A stretch of DNA of 64,000 nt from HGW-17 sp964516435 (GCA_964516435.1 CAZEZP010000091.1:8144-72143), one strand, 5' to 3'; positions 30,038-38,698 are shown, counted from the stretch's first letter. Notes: a model not told the origin generated them from the sequence alone. Program-made: numbers and translations.

Positions 30038-32806
30038 ATGCAGGACCGCAAATCAGGGGAACCGGATGGCTTCATCCGCATCGCCGGTGCCCGCCAGCAC
30101 AATCTCAAGAACATCAGCCTCGACCTGCCCCATCGCCGCATGACTGTGGTGTGCGGACCGTCCGGCTCCGGCAAGAGCACGCTGGCCTTCGACATCGTCT
30201 ACGCCGAGGGCCAGCGGCGCTACGTGGAAAGCCTCTCGGCCTATGCGCGGCAGTTTCTGCCCCAGATGGACAAGCCCCAGGTGGATGTGGTGGAAGGGCT
30301 CTCTCCGGCCATCTCCATCGATCAGCAGAACACCTCCCACAATCCCCGCTCCACGGTTGGAACGATCACGGAAATCCATGATTTCCTTCGTATTTTCTTT
30401 GCACGCCTGGGAATACCCCGCTGCATCCACTGCCATGCCCCGCTGGTGGAGCGCACGCGCGAGGAAGTGACCGAATGGCTGGTCCGCAAGGCGTCCGGCC
30501 GCATGATCGTCCTGCTGGCCCCGCTGGCGAGGCAGTCGAAAGGCACGCACGCCGACCTGCTCGAGAAATGCCGCAGGGAGGGTTTCTCGCGCATGCGCAT
30601 CGATGGCGAAATCCGGGAACTCGACCCGCTTCCGGACTTGCGCAAGACGCACAAGCACGATCTGGACCTGGTCATCGATCGTTTCGACCCGGGGCGCGTG
30701 TCCCGCGAACGCACGGCATCCTCGGTGGAGTTGGCCCTGCGCTGGGGACAGGACACGTTCATCGTCCAGGATGGAGAACGCGAGGAACTGGTCTCCACCC
30801 AGGCCCGCTGCCTGGAGCATGATTTTTCAGCGCCCGCCCTGACCCCGCAACTGTTCTCGTTCAACAGCCCCCAGGGATTCTGCCCGGCCTGCTACGGCCT
30901 GGGAACGGTCAGTTTCCTGTCGGAGCGGCTTTTAGCGCCCAATCCCCAACTCTCCCTGTCGCGGCGGGCCATTGCGGCGCTGCCCGAAAACTGGTGGAAG
31001 CGCCTGCGCACGGATTTCGGCGCCGTGATGCACCGCTACGGATTCGACGAAAACATGCCGCTTTCCGCCTACACCCCCCAGGCGCGCCAGGTGCTCTTTC
31101 ACGGGGATCCGGAAACCGGCTTCGCGGGCGTCATCACCCTGCTGGAGCACGGTGCCCGCTACGGCGGGTCCTTTTCGGAAAGCCTCGCGGGCTTCCGGGA
31201 AACGCGGCCCTGCCCCGAGTGCGGCGGCGCGCGCCTCAACCCCGTGGCACGGGCCGTGACCGTGCGCGACCGCAGCATCATAGACGTGGAAAGCATGCCG
31301 GCCGGCGAAGCGCTGGAATGGTTTTCGGCCCTTTCGTTCACCGAGGCCGAAGCCCCCGTCGGAAAGCCGCTGGCCGCGGAAATCATCCACCGCCTGCGTT
31401 TCCTGTGCGAAGTGGGGCTTTCCTACATTCATCTCAACCGCACCATGTACACGCTTTCGGGCGGCGAAGCCCAGCGCATCCGCCTGGCAGGGCAGTTGGG
31501 AAGCGGGCTGGTTGGCGTGACCTACGTCCTGGATGAGCCCAGCGTTGGGCTGCACCCCGAGGACCACCACCGGCTCCTCAAATCCCTCCTGCAGTTGCGG
31601 GACCGCGGCAACACGGTGGTCGTGGTGGAGCACGACCCCGGCACCATGCTCATGGCGGACCATGTGGTGGAACTGGGACCCGGCTCGGGCAGAAACGGCG
31701 GGAATCTGGTCTTCGAAGGCCCCGTTTCCAGGCTGCTCGAAGCCCCCACGCTCACGGGACGCTACCTGCGCGGGGAGCGGCCCGCAGGGCTGTCGCGCGG
31801 CCGGCCGCCTGCGGATTCCTTCCTCACGCTGCGAGATGTCACGACCCACAACCTCAAGCACCTGGACGTGCGCATCCCATTGGGACGCCTGGTGTGCGTC
31901 ACGGGCGTTTCCGGCTCCGGCAAGAGTTCGCTGGTGGTGGACACGCTGTACAAGCACCTGGCCCTGCGCCTGGGACTGGCCGTGGAAAATCCGGGGTTCC
32001 TGGGCGGCATGGAAAACGCCGAAGCCATCGAACGGGTGGTGCTCATCGACCAGTCGCCCATCGGCCGCACGCCCCGCTCCAATCCGGCCACCTATACCAA
32101 GATCTTCGACGAGATCCGCTCCATCTTCGCCTCCCTGCCGGAATCCCGCATGCGGGGATGGACGCCGGGACGCTTCAGTTTCAACGTAGCAGGCGGGCGT
32201 TGCGACAAATGCGAGGGCGACGGGCAGATCCGCATCGAGATGCACTTTCTGCCGGACGTGTTCGTCACCTGCGAAGCCTGCGGGGGACTGCGCTACAACC
32301 GCTCCACGCTGGAAGTGAAATACCGCGGGCTGTCCATCGCCGACGTGCTCCAACTGACGGTGCAGGAAGCCCTGGACGTGTTCGCTGCGTATCCTTCCCT
32401 GGTGCGACGCCTGCGGGTGTTGTGCGACGTGGGGCTCGACTACATCCAGTTGGGGCAGCCCGCCACCACGCTTTCCGGCGGCGAAGCCCAGCGCATGAAG
32501 ATTTCCCGCGAACTGGGCAAGCGCGATCTGCCCGGAACCCTCTACGTGCTCGACGAGCCCACCACGGGCCTGCACATGCACGAGGTGGGCATGCTGGTGC
32601 AGGTGCTGCACCGCCTGGTGGATCATGGCGCCACGGTGGTGCTCATCGAGCACAATCTCGACGTCGTGGCGGCCGCGGATCACGTCATCGACCTCGGTCC
32701 GGGCGGAGGCGATGCCGGCGGGCGCATCGTGGCCAGCGGCACTCCGGATGAAGTCATGTCCCACCCGGATTCCGCCACGGGGCGCTGGCTGGCCCGGCGC
32801 CGGTGA
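30038..32806 (+). CDS. uvrA: Excinuclease ABC subunit A
   Basis: A 922-residue UvrA with both ABC halves: Walker A GPSGSGKST (about 40-48) and VSGSGKSS (about 628-636), signatures LSGGEAQRIRLA and LSGGEAQRMKIS, and LDEPSVGLHP and LDEPTTGLHM Walker B segments. Zinc-finger Cys pairs are present (CIHC, CPAC, CPECGG, CDKC and CEACGG). UvrA recognises bulky DNA lesions with UvrB in nucleotide excision repair. Length is normal (E. coli 940). GGAAGGTG lies in front of the ATG. The gene is followed by yraN after a gap of 89 bases, and preceded by the acidic gene. No uvrB or uvrC is in the window, as is usual. Confidence 0.97.
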   Translation: MQDRKSGEPDGFIRIAGARQHNLKNISLDLPHRRMTVVCGPSGSGKSTLAFDIVYAEGQRRYVESLSAYARQFLPQMDKPQVDVVEGLSPAISIDQQNTSHNPRSTVGTITEIHDFLRIFFARLGIPRCIHCHAPLVERTREEVTEWLVRKASGRMIVLLAPLARQSKGTHADLLEKCRREGFSRMRIDGEIRELDPLPDLRKTHKHDLDLVIDRFDPGRVSRERTASSVELALRWGQDTFIVQDGEREELVSTQARCLEHDFSAPALTPQLFSFNSPQGFCPACYGLGTVSFLSERLLAPNPQLSLSRRAIAALPENWWKRLRTDFGAVMHRYGFDENMPLSAYTPQARQVLFHGDPETGFAGVITLLEHGARYGGSFSESLAGFRETRPCPECGGARLNPVARAVTVRDRSIIDVESMPAGEALEWFSALSFTEAEAPVGKPLAAEIIHRLRFLCEVGLSYIHLNRTMYTLSGGEAQRIRLAGQLGSGLVGVTYVLDEPSVGLHPEDHHRLLKSLLQLRDRGNTVVVVEHDPGTMLMADHVVELGPGSGRNGGNLVFEGPVSRLLEAPTLTGRYLRGERPAGLSRGRPPADSFLTLRDVTTHNLKHLDVRIPLGRLVCVTGVSGSGKSSLVVDTLYKHLALRLGLAVENPGFLGGMENAEAIERVVLIDQSPIGRTPRSNPATYTKIFDEIRSIFASLPESRMRGWTPGRFSFNVAGGRCDKCEGDGQIRIEMHFLPDVFVTCEACGGLRYNRSTLEVKYRGLSIADVLQLTVQEALDVFAAYPSLVRRLRVLCDVGLDYIQLGQPATTLSGGEAQRMKISRELGKRDLPGTLYVLDEPTTGLHMHEVGMLVQVLHRLVDHGATVVLIEHNLDVVAAADHVIDLGPGGGDAGGRIVASGTPDEVMSHPDSATGRWLARRR

Positions 32807-32895
32807 TTTTCAGGCGGGCCCGCAACTTCCCGCCCCTTTCCTCGACAATGAAGACATACGGAGAGGACATCTCCGGGAAAGGTCGTTTCCACGGC

Positions 32896-33294
32896 ATGCA
32901 GGCTGAAGGAAAAACCGCCCGCGACCTGGGCGCAGAAGGCGAACGGCGCGCCGTGGCGCTCTACCGGGAGTGGGGCTATGCCATCCTGGCCCGCAACGAT
33001 GCGTTTTCCGGGCTCGGAGAACTGGATTTCGTGGCACAGAGAGGATCCCTTCTGGCATTCGTCGAGGTGCGCACGCGTGGCAGCGATTCCGGAGGCCACC
33101 CGCTGGAGACCGTGACGACATCCAAGCGCGCCCGCATCCTGCGCTCGGCGCGCCTGTACTGGGAACGGGCCGACGACGAACTGCGCTCCCGGATCGAAGA
33201 GATCCGCTTCGACGTGGTGTCGGTGCAGGAAAAGCTCTTCGGCTGGGTCATCACGCCCGTGTTCGGCGCCTTCGAGGGGCACGACGTCTGGTGA
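32896..33294 (+). CDS. yraN: YraN/UPF0102 family nuclease-like protein
   Basis: 132 residues with the UPF0102 pattern: RDLGAEGERRAVALYREWGY, the GELDFVAQ motif and the restriction-endonuclease-like FVEVRTR, a PD-(D/E)xK-type layout with Glu and Lys/Arg residues. The family is widespread and often sits near DNA or recombination genes; its biochemical role is unsettled. The start chosen is the ATG at 32896, preceded by GGAAAGG; an earlier ATG at 32848 is possible but lacks a ribosome site. It is convergent with the zinc transporter gene and lies 89 bases after uvrA. Confidence 0.85.
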   Translation: MQAEGKTARDLGAEGERRAVALYREWGYAILARNDAFSGLGELDFVAQRGSLLAFVEVRTRGSDSGGHPLETVTTSKRARILRSARLYWERADDELRSRIEEIRFDVVSVQEKLFGWVITPVFGAFEGHDVW

Positions 33295-33393
33295 ATGCCG
33301 CGAGAAAGGCACTTCCCGGCATGAAAGCGCATCCCCCGATGCCCGGAAAAATCGCGGCCGAAACGCCAATGGCATGCCGGACGCCGGAATGCC

Positions 33394-34191
33394 TCAGAGC
33401 AGCAGCAGGCCGAATCCCATGGTTGCCATGCCGAGAATCACACCATAGACGGCGAAATGACCCTCGCCGTATTCGCGGGCCGTGGGCAGCAGTTCATCCA
33501 GGGAGATGAACACCATGATGCCCGAGACGGCCGCGAAGAGCCCGCCCAGAACGCCCGGGGCGAGAAAGGGGCGCAGCACCAGCCACGCCAGGATGGCTCC
33601 CAGGGGCTCGGCCAGTCCCGACAGCAGCGACAGGCGGAATGCGCGCGCGCGGCTCCCCGTGGCGAAGTAGATGGGCACCGACACCGCGATTCCCTCGGGA
33701 ACGTTGTGGATGGCCACCGCCAGCGTGACGGTCCAGCCCAGTTTGGCATCGGACAATGCGGCGGCGAACGTGGCGATGCCTTCGGGAAAGTTGTGGATGG
33801 TGATGGCCAATGCGGAAAAAAGACCCAGGCGCATCAGTTTCCGGTGTTCGTGGCCGGGCTCGCACTCCTCCACACACCGGGCCTCGTGGGGGTTCTCCTC
33901 CTCGGGCACCAGCCGGTCGATGAGCAGGGACAGCCCCATGCCTCCCAGGAAGAAAACGACCTGCAGGAATTTCGCCCCCGTCCCGTAAAGCACCGTCTGC
34001 AGCAGGTGCAGAGACTGGGGCATCAACTCGGAAAAGGACACGTAAATCATCACGCCGGCCGAAAAACCCAGCGCCATGGACAGAAACCGGTGGTTGGTGC
34101 GCCGCGAGAAAAAGGCGATGGCAGAGCCGATGCCGGTGGAAAGGCCGGCGATGGCCGTCATGAGAAAGGCTGTCCATACGGATTCGTGCAT
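33394..34191 (-). CDS. zupT: ZIP-family metal transporter (ZupT-like)
   Basis: A 265-residue inner membrane protein with about eight hydrophobic segments. Two diagnostic ZIP motifs are present: IHNFPEG (near 133) and IHNVPEG (near 163). A Glu/His/Cys-rich cytoplasmic loop (EEENPHEARCVEECEPGHEH, about 95-115) lies between segments three and four, as in many ZIP proteins. The family moves zinc, and in some cases iron or manganese, into the cytoplasm. The ATG at 34191 has only a weak ribosome site. A promoter at 34243-34271 faces away from the promoter of the diiron-protein cluster, so metal uptake and ferritin-like proteins share one control region. Confidence 0.92.
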   Translation of the reverse strand: MHESVWTAFLMTAIAGLSTGIGSAIAFFSRRTNHRFLSMALGFSAGVMIYVSFSELMPQSLHLLQTVLYGTGAKFLQVVFFLGGMGLSLLIDRLVPEEENPHEARCVEECEPGHEHRKLMRLGLFSALAITIHNFPEGIATFAAALSDAKLGWTVTLAVAIHNVPEGIAVSVPIYFATGSRARAFRLSLLSGLAEPLGAILAWLVLRPFLAPGVLGGLFAAVSGIMVFISLDELLPTAREYGEGHFAVYGVILGMATMGFGLLLL

Positions 34192-34242
34192 GAGAAAACC
34201 TGCGAGGGATCCTGCCACTTCTTCCTGCTGTCGTGGCGCGTC

Positions 34243-34271
34243 AGCATATCCGCACGGAAAGGGAAATGCAA
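34243..34271 (-). promoter_or_regulatory. Putative promoter of the zinc transporter gene
   Basis: Minus strand: TTGCAT (34266-34271), 17 bp, TATGCT (34243-34248). It stands back-to-back with the plus-strand promoter at 34289-34317, only 17 bases away. A regulator bound between them could control both. Confidence 0.35.
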
Positions 34272-34288
34272 AAAACTGAATTTTGACT

Positions 34289-34317
34289 TTGACAGGCTCG
34301 GGGCATTTCGGTATTTT
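34289..34317 (+). promoter_or_regulatory. Promoter of the ferritin-like/rubrerythrin cluster
   Basis: TTGACA (34289-34294), exactly 17 bp, TATTTT (34312-34317). An overlapping TTGACT is at 34283-34288. It is the best placed promoter for the four genes from 34371 to 36149 and would give a leader of about 47 bases. Confidence 0.6.
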
Positions 34318-34370
34318 CATTCCGCAACGAAGCGCCGAAGGGCGATTTTCGGAAGGAAATGGGACGCATC

Positions 34371-34817
34371 ATGAATGAATGGATTCGGGATCTGCTGGAT
34401 TTTGCCATCGAGAAAGAACAGGAAGCCTGCGATTTCTACTCGGACCTGGCACGTCGCACGCTGGATCCGGCCCTGAAGGCCGAACTGGAACGCCTTGCCG
34501 GCATGGAGCGCATGCACAAAACCAAGTTGCAGCAACTGGATCCACAGGATCCCTTCTGGCAGCGCAAGCATCACGAGGATCTGAAGATCGCCGATTACGT
34601 GGTGGCCGCCAAACCCGCTCCCGACATGAGTTTCCAGGATCTGATCTCCATCGCGATGCAGCGCGAACTGGCAGCCATGCGCCTGTATTCCGACCTGGCC
34701 CGCACGGTGGACGATCCGGATCTGCAGAAGATGATGCTCATCCTGGCCGAGGAGGAATCAGCGCACAAACACTATTTCGAAACCCTGTGGGACGAGCACG
34801 TCCTGAAGGAAAACTGA
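34371..34817 (+). CDS. Ferritin-like diiron protein
   Basis: 148 residues forming one four-helix bundle. The diiron-type Glu and His pairs are visible: EKEQEACDFYSDLA, ERLAGMERMHK, QRELAAMRLYSDLA and EEESAHKHYFE. This is a rubrerythrin-like bundle without the rubredoxin domain. Such proteins reduce peroxide or store iron in anaerobes. GGAAGG is upstream at 34351-34356; an ATG at 34359 is also possible but would leave no space for ribosome binding. It is the first gene of an operon that continues with rubredoxin 22 bases downstream, its likely electron donor or acceptor in the same pathway. Confidence 0.85.
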   Translation: MNEWIRDLLDFAIEKEQEACDFYSDLARRTLDPALKAELERLAGMERMHKTKLQQLDPQDPFWQRKHHEDLKIADYVVAAKPAPDMSFQDLISIAMQRELAAMRLYSDLARTVDDPDLQKMMLILAEEESAHKHYFETLWDEHVLKEN

Positions 34818-34839
34818 CGAATTACGAAAGGAGAACACA

Positions 34840-35001
34840 ATGAAGAAATACGTATGCACGGTTTGCGGATATGTGTATGACCCGGCCGCCGGCGATCCCG
34901 ATCACGACGTGCCGGCCGGAACCCCCTTCGACAAACTCCCCGACGACTGGCGCTGCCCGGTGTGCGGCGTCGGCAAGGATTCCTTCGAAGAAGACACCTG
35001 A
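34840..35001 (+). CDS. Rubredoxin
   Basis: 53 residues with both iron-binding motifs, CTVCGYVYDP (near 6-15) and CPVCGVGKD (near 39-47), and the usual internal DPDHDVPAGTPFDKLPDDW. It holds a single Fe(Cys)4 centre and carries electrons in the cytoplasm of anaerobes, typically to rubrerythrin or superoxide reductase. A strong AAAGGAG lies before ATG 34840. It sits between the ferritin-like gene and rubrerythrin, so it is almost certainly the redox partner of the latter. Confidence 0.96.
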   Translation: MKKYVCTVCGYVYDPAAGDPDHDVPAGTPFDKLPDDWRCPVCGVGKDSFEEDT

Positions 35002-35034
35002 TTCTTGCGCAACGCGCAGAAAGGAGACCGACGG

Positions 35035-35601
35035 ATGGCACCTATTCATGGATCGCAGACGGAAAAGAACCTGCTGGCCGCTTTCGCAGGGGAAAGCCAG
35101 GCCCGCAACCGCTACACGCTCTTCGCCAAGAAGGCCCGCGAAGAAAAATATGAATACGCGGCCTACGTCTTCGAGGAAACCGCCCGCAACGAACTGGCGC
35201 ATGCCAAGCGCTTCTTCAGTTTCCTCGAGGGATATCCCGTGCAGATCACGGCCACCTATCCCGCCGGGAAAATCGGCACCACCCTGGAAAACCTGGTGGC
35301 TGCAGCCGCCGGCGAAGACGAGGAAGCCTCTTCCCTGTATCCCGGTTTCGCGGAAACCGCCCGTCAGGAAGGATTTACGGCGGTGGCCAGCGTTTTCGAA
35401 AAAATAGCCGAAATCGAAAAATTGCACAGGAACCGCTACGTCGAGTTGCAACTCCTCTGGCCCGAATGGAAATTTCCAAACACCACTCCCCAATCGAAGT
35501 GGCTGTGCCTGAACTGCGGCTACGTCCACGTGGGACCGCAGCCGCCGCAACTGTGTCCGGTGTGCCTGGAAGACATCACTTTCTTCGTTCCCATGCCGTA
35601 A
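35035..35601 (+). CDS. rbr: Rubrerythrin
   Basis: 188 residues. The N-terminal bundle has ESQARNRYTLFA, FEETARNELAHAK and the second half with IAEIEKLHRNRY, matching the diiron ligand pattern. The C-terminal 40 residues are a rubredoxin-like domain with CLNCGYVHVG and CPVCLED. Rubrerythrin reduces hydrogen peroxide to water, using electrons from rubredoxin; the whole set protects strict or tolerant anaerobes from oxygen. AAGGAGA precedes the ATG. It lies 33 bases after rubredoxin and 29 bases before the next ferritin-like gene, in one operon. Confidence 0.95.
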   Translation: MAPIHGSQTEKNLLAAFAGESQARNRYTLFAKKAREEKYEYAAYVFEETARNELAHAKRFFSFLEGYPVQITATYPAGKIGTTLENLVAAAAGEDEEASSLYPGFAETARQEGFTAVASVFEKIAEIEKLHRNRYVELQLLWPEWKFPNTTPQSKWLCLNCGYVHVGPQPPQLCPVCLEDITFFVPMP

Positions 35602-35630
35602 GGCGTTTTTTCCGAACCTGAGGAGACGAC

Positions 35631-36149
35631 ATGAACCACCCGCTTCTGAGCATTCTCGAAACCGCCCTCACCATGGAGGAAAAGGGCTACGCCTTCTACA
35701 ACCAGGCCGTCAACCGATCTGGAAACCCGCTGGGGAAAGCCATGTTCGGCCGTTTGCGGGATGACGAGTTGGTGCACATGGAGCGCATCAAGACCATCGT
35801 CAACGGCCTGACGAAGGGAATGGACTGGAAAATCGACTACGATGCCCTTCCCACGCAGCCCCAGACCACCGTGGAAATGTTCCGCGCGCTGGCCCGGGAG
35901 CATGCCCGGAACCTGACCCCCGACGCGGGCGACGTGGAAGCCATCGATGTGGGGCTGGATTTCGAAACCAAGGCTGTGAAGTTCTACGAGGATCACCTGG
36001 CGCAGGCAAAGGATCCCCTGGAGCAGGACTTCATTCGCCGCATGATCCAGGAAGAACAGGATCACCGCGACACCTGTCTCGAACTCAAGCGCTTCTATGC
36101 GGATCCGGCCGCCTATTTCGTGGAACTGGAGCATCCCCACCTGGATTGA
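35631..36149 (+). CDS. Second ferritin-like diiron protein
   Basis: 172 residues, a single helical bundle with diiron-type motifs: TMEEKGYAFYNQAVN, DDELVHMERIK, FETKAVKFYEDHLA and EEQDHRDTCLE. It differs clearly from the first ferritin-like protein of the operon, so the two are not recent duplicates. Its role is probably peroxide reduction or iron handling, like its neighbours. GAGGAG precedes the ATG. It is the last gene of the operon. The next 200 bases hold a candidate small RNA. Confidence 0.85.
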   Translation: MNHPLLSILETALTMEEKGYAFYNQAVNRSGNPLGKAMFGRLRDDELVHMERIKTIVNGLTKGMDWKIDYDALPTQPQTTVEMFRALAREHARNLTPDAGDVEAIDVGLDFETKAVKFYEDHLAQAKDPLEQDFIRRMIQEEQDHRDTCLELKRFYADPAAYFVELEHPHLD

Positions 36150-36169
36150 TATTTTTTCTGCATTTTTTC

Positions 36170-36198
36170 TTGACAACCAAATTTCTTTCAGGTATTTG
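36170..36198 (+). promoter_or_regulatory. Putative promoter of a small RNA
   Basis: TTGACA (36170-36175), 17 bp, TATTTG (36193-36198), 20 bases after the last ferritin-like gene and reading away from it. There is no gene downstream on this strand, only hairpins and a terminator. Confidence 0.4.
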
Positions 36199-36202
36199 AT
36201 CG

Positions 36203-36337
36203 CCGCCGTCTGAACGGCGGCACCGTTTCGTCTCCTTTCTGTTGGGTTTCCTTGAAGTGAGGCCGGTGCTTCAGTCACTCCTGTGTTCGTTGCCCCCCTG
36301 ACGACACCGGGTGGAGAAGCACCGGCCCTTTTTTTTT
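36203..36337 (+). ncRNA. Candidate small RNA of about 130 nt
   Basis: A transcript from the promoter at 36170-36198 would begin near 36203-36207. It would carry at its 5' end all or part of a perfect hairpin GCCGCCGT-CTGA-ACGGCGGC (36202-36221) and end in the strong terminator at 36261-36337. No open reading frame of any length has a ribosome site here. It could instead be the 3' tail of the ferritin operon mRNA. The separate promoter favours a free RNA but is not proof. Confidence 0.4.
36261..36337 (+). terminator. Rho-independent terminator
   Basis: GGCCGGTGCTTC (36261-36272) pairs perfectly with GAAGCACCGGCC (36316-36327), a 12 bp GC-rich stem, followed by C and nine Ts (36329-36337). The loop of 43 bases is unusually long. 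It ends plus-strand transcription from the ferritin operon or the candidate small RNA, facing the convergent membrane gene. Confidence 0.75.
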
Positions 36338-36356
36338 CACGCACGAACGTTTTCCG

Positions 36357-37376
36357 TCATTTCCTTCCCGCCATGCGGGAACGGATCGTCAGCGCCAGAA
36401 ACGCGGCCAGTCCCAGCCCCAGGTACATCAGGGTCTGCACGGCATGCAGCGTGACGACGAACGCCATGCCCGGCCCCGCCACCAAAGCGCGCGAAAGCCG
36501 GGCGGACAACCCAAGGCGAGCGAACTCGTGAAAATTCCCCACGTGTCCGGGTGCGCCGGGGATGAACACTCCAACGGCCGAAAAGCCCACGACCAGCGCG
36601 GCAGATTCCGGTTCCGCAGGCAGTCCGAAAGCGTAAAGCAGCGTCCAGACGCCCGCCACGTTGCATCCCCAATACGTCGCCGTCCGCGCGAGGGTCACGC
36701 CCAAAACGTGGGAAGAGAGCCCCTGCCGGATTCCCAGGGAAAGCCTGCCGCCCAGCCCCTGGAGGTTTTCCATGAGGCGCCCGATGCGGGGAAACCGCCT
36801 CAGCCTGGAAAGTCCCGTCCAGCGGAAGACGAAATCCAGGCAGGCGCGGGGATCGTGCGCCATCCAGACGGAGACGGCCAAAAGCGCCAGGAATGCCAGC
36901 GAGGAAACCGCCCACAGGATCCACGTCCACGAGGAAACGGCCCCGGCGCCGCGGCGCCAGAGCACCCCACCCAGTCCAAGTGCAATCAGGCAGGCCACCA
37001 CCAGGCCATCGAGCGCCCGTTCCAGGACCAGCGCGCCCAGCACCGCGCCGGCGCTTCCAGGCCGCCCATCGCGGGAGCGGAACACGGCGCAGCGGTACAG
37101 TTCACCAGCCCGAAAGGGAAACACCATGACCGCGGCGAACCCCACCCAGGTAGTGAGCCGAATGGAAAGCGAATCGAAATCTCCGGGCACCAGCGGCCGG
37201 ATCATGCCCTCCCAGCGGCGGGTCCGCAAATGGATCATCGCGCCCATGCAGGCAACGAAAACGCCCATCCAGAAGGGTTTCACCAGAAAAAATGCATCCA
37301 GGAAGGCATCCCATCGGACGTCTCGCAGAGCCAGCCAGCCCAGAACCAGCCCCAGCGCCGAAAACAGCCACATCAT
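36357..37376 (-). CDS. Membrane protein of the lysylphosphatidylglycerol synthase/flippase-like (UPF0104) family
   Basis: 339 residues with seven to eight hydrophobic segments. The family pattern is seen in FPFRAGELYRC (near 105) and in FIPGAPGHVGNFHEF (near 275), a PGGxGxxE-like element. Members carry lipid-linked sugars or move lipids, or are fused to LPG synthase; here there is only the membrane part, as in UPF0104/AglD-type proteins. GAGAGGA lies about 10 bases before the ATG. It lies 29 bases after the CpsB-like phosphatase gene and probably shares its transcript, which suggests polysaccharide or lipid-linked sugar transport. The substrate is not predictable. Confidence 0.82.
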   Translation of the reverse strand: MMWLFSALGLVLGWLALRDVRWDAFLDAFFLVKPFWMGVFVACMGAMIHLRTRRWEGMIRPLVPGDFDSLSIRLTTWVGFAAVMVFPFRAGELYRCAVFRSRDGRPGSAGAVLGALVLERALDGLVVACLIALGLGGVLWRRGAGAVSSWTWILWAVSSLAFLALLAVSVWMAHDPRACLDFVFRWTGLSRLRRFPRIGRLMENLQGLGGRLSLGIRQGLSSHVLGVTLARTATYWGCNVAGVWTLLYAFGLPAEPESAALVVGFSAVGVFIPGAPGHVGNFHEFARLGLSARLSRALVAGPGMAFVVTLHAVQTLMYLGLGLAAFLALTIRSRMAGRK

Positions 37377-37405
37377 GAATGGAAATCCTCTCGCCGCGGA
37401 GGTTT

Positions 37406-38131
37406 TCAGGAAAGCCGGACCCAATCCCGCAGCAGTTGCCGGGGAGTCGAGCCCAGCGCCTGGTCCAGGACGGCATCCCCGAAATGCCCGCGGATCCACG
37501 CCATGGCCTCGGTCACCCGGGGCAGCATGTGCACCGAGTGCATGTCGGTGGCGAACAGGCGAATCAGGCCTTTTTCGACATAGCGCACCGCGCGGGCATA
37601 CTGATCCGCATTCTGCGCGTCCTTGACGAAGGAGGTCAGGTTGACCTGCATCACCAGTTCGTCGGCGAGACTGGACAGGATCCTGTCATCGAGCCGCAGA
37701 TAGCGTTCCACGTGCGCCAGGATGGGCACGTACCCTTCCGTCTGGATGCGGAACAGCGCGGTGCGGAAGGTCCTCTCATCGATGGCCGGCGGAAATTCCA
37801 GCAGAAAAACGTCGGAACCGGCAATGCCCGGCACCTCGTGCGCATCGAGCCGGCGGAACAACTGGGCATCATAGAAATTCTCGGCTCCCAGGATCAGCCG
37901 CACGGAAGGATACCGCTCCTGTACCTCCTCCACCACTACGTCATGCACCTCCCGCAGGGAGGAAAGCGAAGGATTGATCGACCCCTCCTTCTGGTGCGGC
38001 GTGCACACGAACGTGTCGAACCCCAGGTGCATCAGGCCATCCACCATGGAGAGGGTCTCCTGCAGCGTGGCGGAACCGTCGTCCACTCCCGGCAGGAGAT
38101 GGAGGTGAAAATCGGCGTAGGCTTCCGGCAT
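37406..38131 (-). CDS. CpsB/CapC-type PHP-domain tyrosine phosphatase
   Basis: 241 residues of a PHP-fold metal-dependent phosphatase. Motifs in order: DFHLHLLPGVDDG (8-20), VCTPHQKEG, HVERY near 147 and TDMHSVH near 200, together giving the metal-binding His/Asp/Glu set. In capsule loci this enzyme removes phosphate from the tyrosine autokinase that controls polymer length. No tyrosine kinase or polymerase gene is in the window, so the partner is unknown. It lies 15 bases after the upstream TPR-like gene and 29 bases before the membrane gene. The start has only a weak ribosome site, so coupling to the upstream gene is likely. Confidence 0.88.
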   Translation of the reverse strand: MPEAYADFHLHLLPGVDDGSATLQETLSMVDGLMHLGFDTFVCTPHQKEGSINPSLSSLREVHDVVVEEVQERYPSVRLILGAENFYDAQLFRRLDAHEVPGIAGSDVFLLEFPPAIDERTFRTALFRIQTEGYVPILAHVERYLRLDDRILSSLADELVMQVNLTSFVKDAQNADQYARAVRYVEKGLIRLFATDMHSVHMLPRVTEAMAWIRGHFGDAVLDQALGSTPRQLLRDWVRLS

Positions 38132-38146
38132 CGGCGGCTTTTCTGG

Positions 38147-38605
38147 TCAACCCATGAGGATGGCGTATGTCAATTCCCGCATGATTTCCATCGGCCGCCC
38201 ATTGTAGGGCTCGTTCATGCAGGCCGTATTGAACTGATCCAGCGCCGCCTTGAAATCCCGCTGCTCGAAGTACACCAGCCCCAGAAGGTAATGGGCCAGC
38301 GCCCAATGATCGAAGTCCCACTTGGCCTTCATGAGGAAATCGATGGCACGGGCCATATCGCCATCACGGAATGCGTGCACGGCCTGGATGCACTTCTCGA
38401 AGTAGTAGAGTTCCTTCTCCATCACGTAGCGGTCCAACGCTCCCTGGGCCTGCGGGTCCATCCCCACGGCCAGAAAGGCGGCATCGGGAATCAGGGCTTC
38501 CTGAGGATTCCGGAGCACGGCCATGGCGCACTGCGCGATGTCCTGGCGCAACCGGGCGCCAGCCGGCTGGGAAAACAGGCTTTCCATGAGATTCTTCACG
38601 GTCAT
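38147..38605 (-). CDS. Small TPR-like protein
   Basis: 152 residues, all helical. The second half contains two TPR-like hairpins (HAFRDGDMARAIDFLMKAKWDFD and LGLVYFEQRDFKAALDQFNTAC). No signal peptide or membrane helix. A very good ribosome site AAGGAGG is placed 8 bases before the ATG, and a promoter is at 38699-38726, so it starts the operon with the CpsB-like phosphatase and the membrane protein. It may be an adaptor in the same pathway. No specific family is recognised. Confidence 0.75.
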   Translation of the reverse strand: MTVKNLMESLFSQPAGARLRQDIAQCAMAVLRNPQEALIPDAAFLAVGMDPQAQGALDRYVMEKELYYFEKCIQAVHAFRDGDMARAIDFLMKAKWDFDHWALAHYLLGLVYFEQRDFKAALDQFNTACMNEPYNGRPMEIMRELTYAILMG

Positions 38606-38698
38606 TGATTCTTCCTCCTTCCGGCAGGAACACAGAAAACGCCCGCATGAAACCGCGCCTTGGCATTGCACAACGCAGCCGAATCGTGCGGTGCCCCG

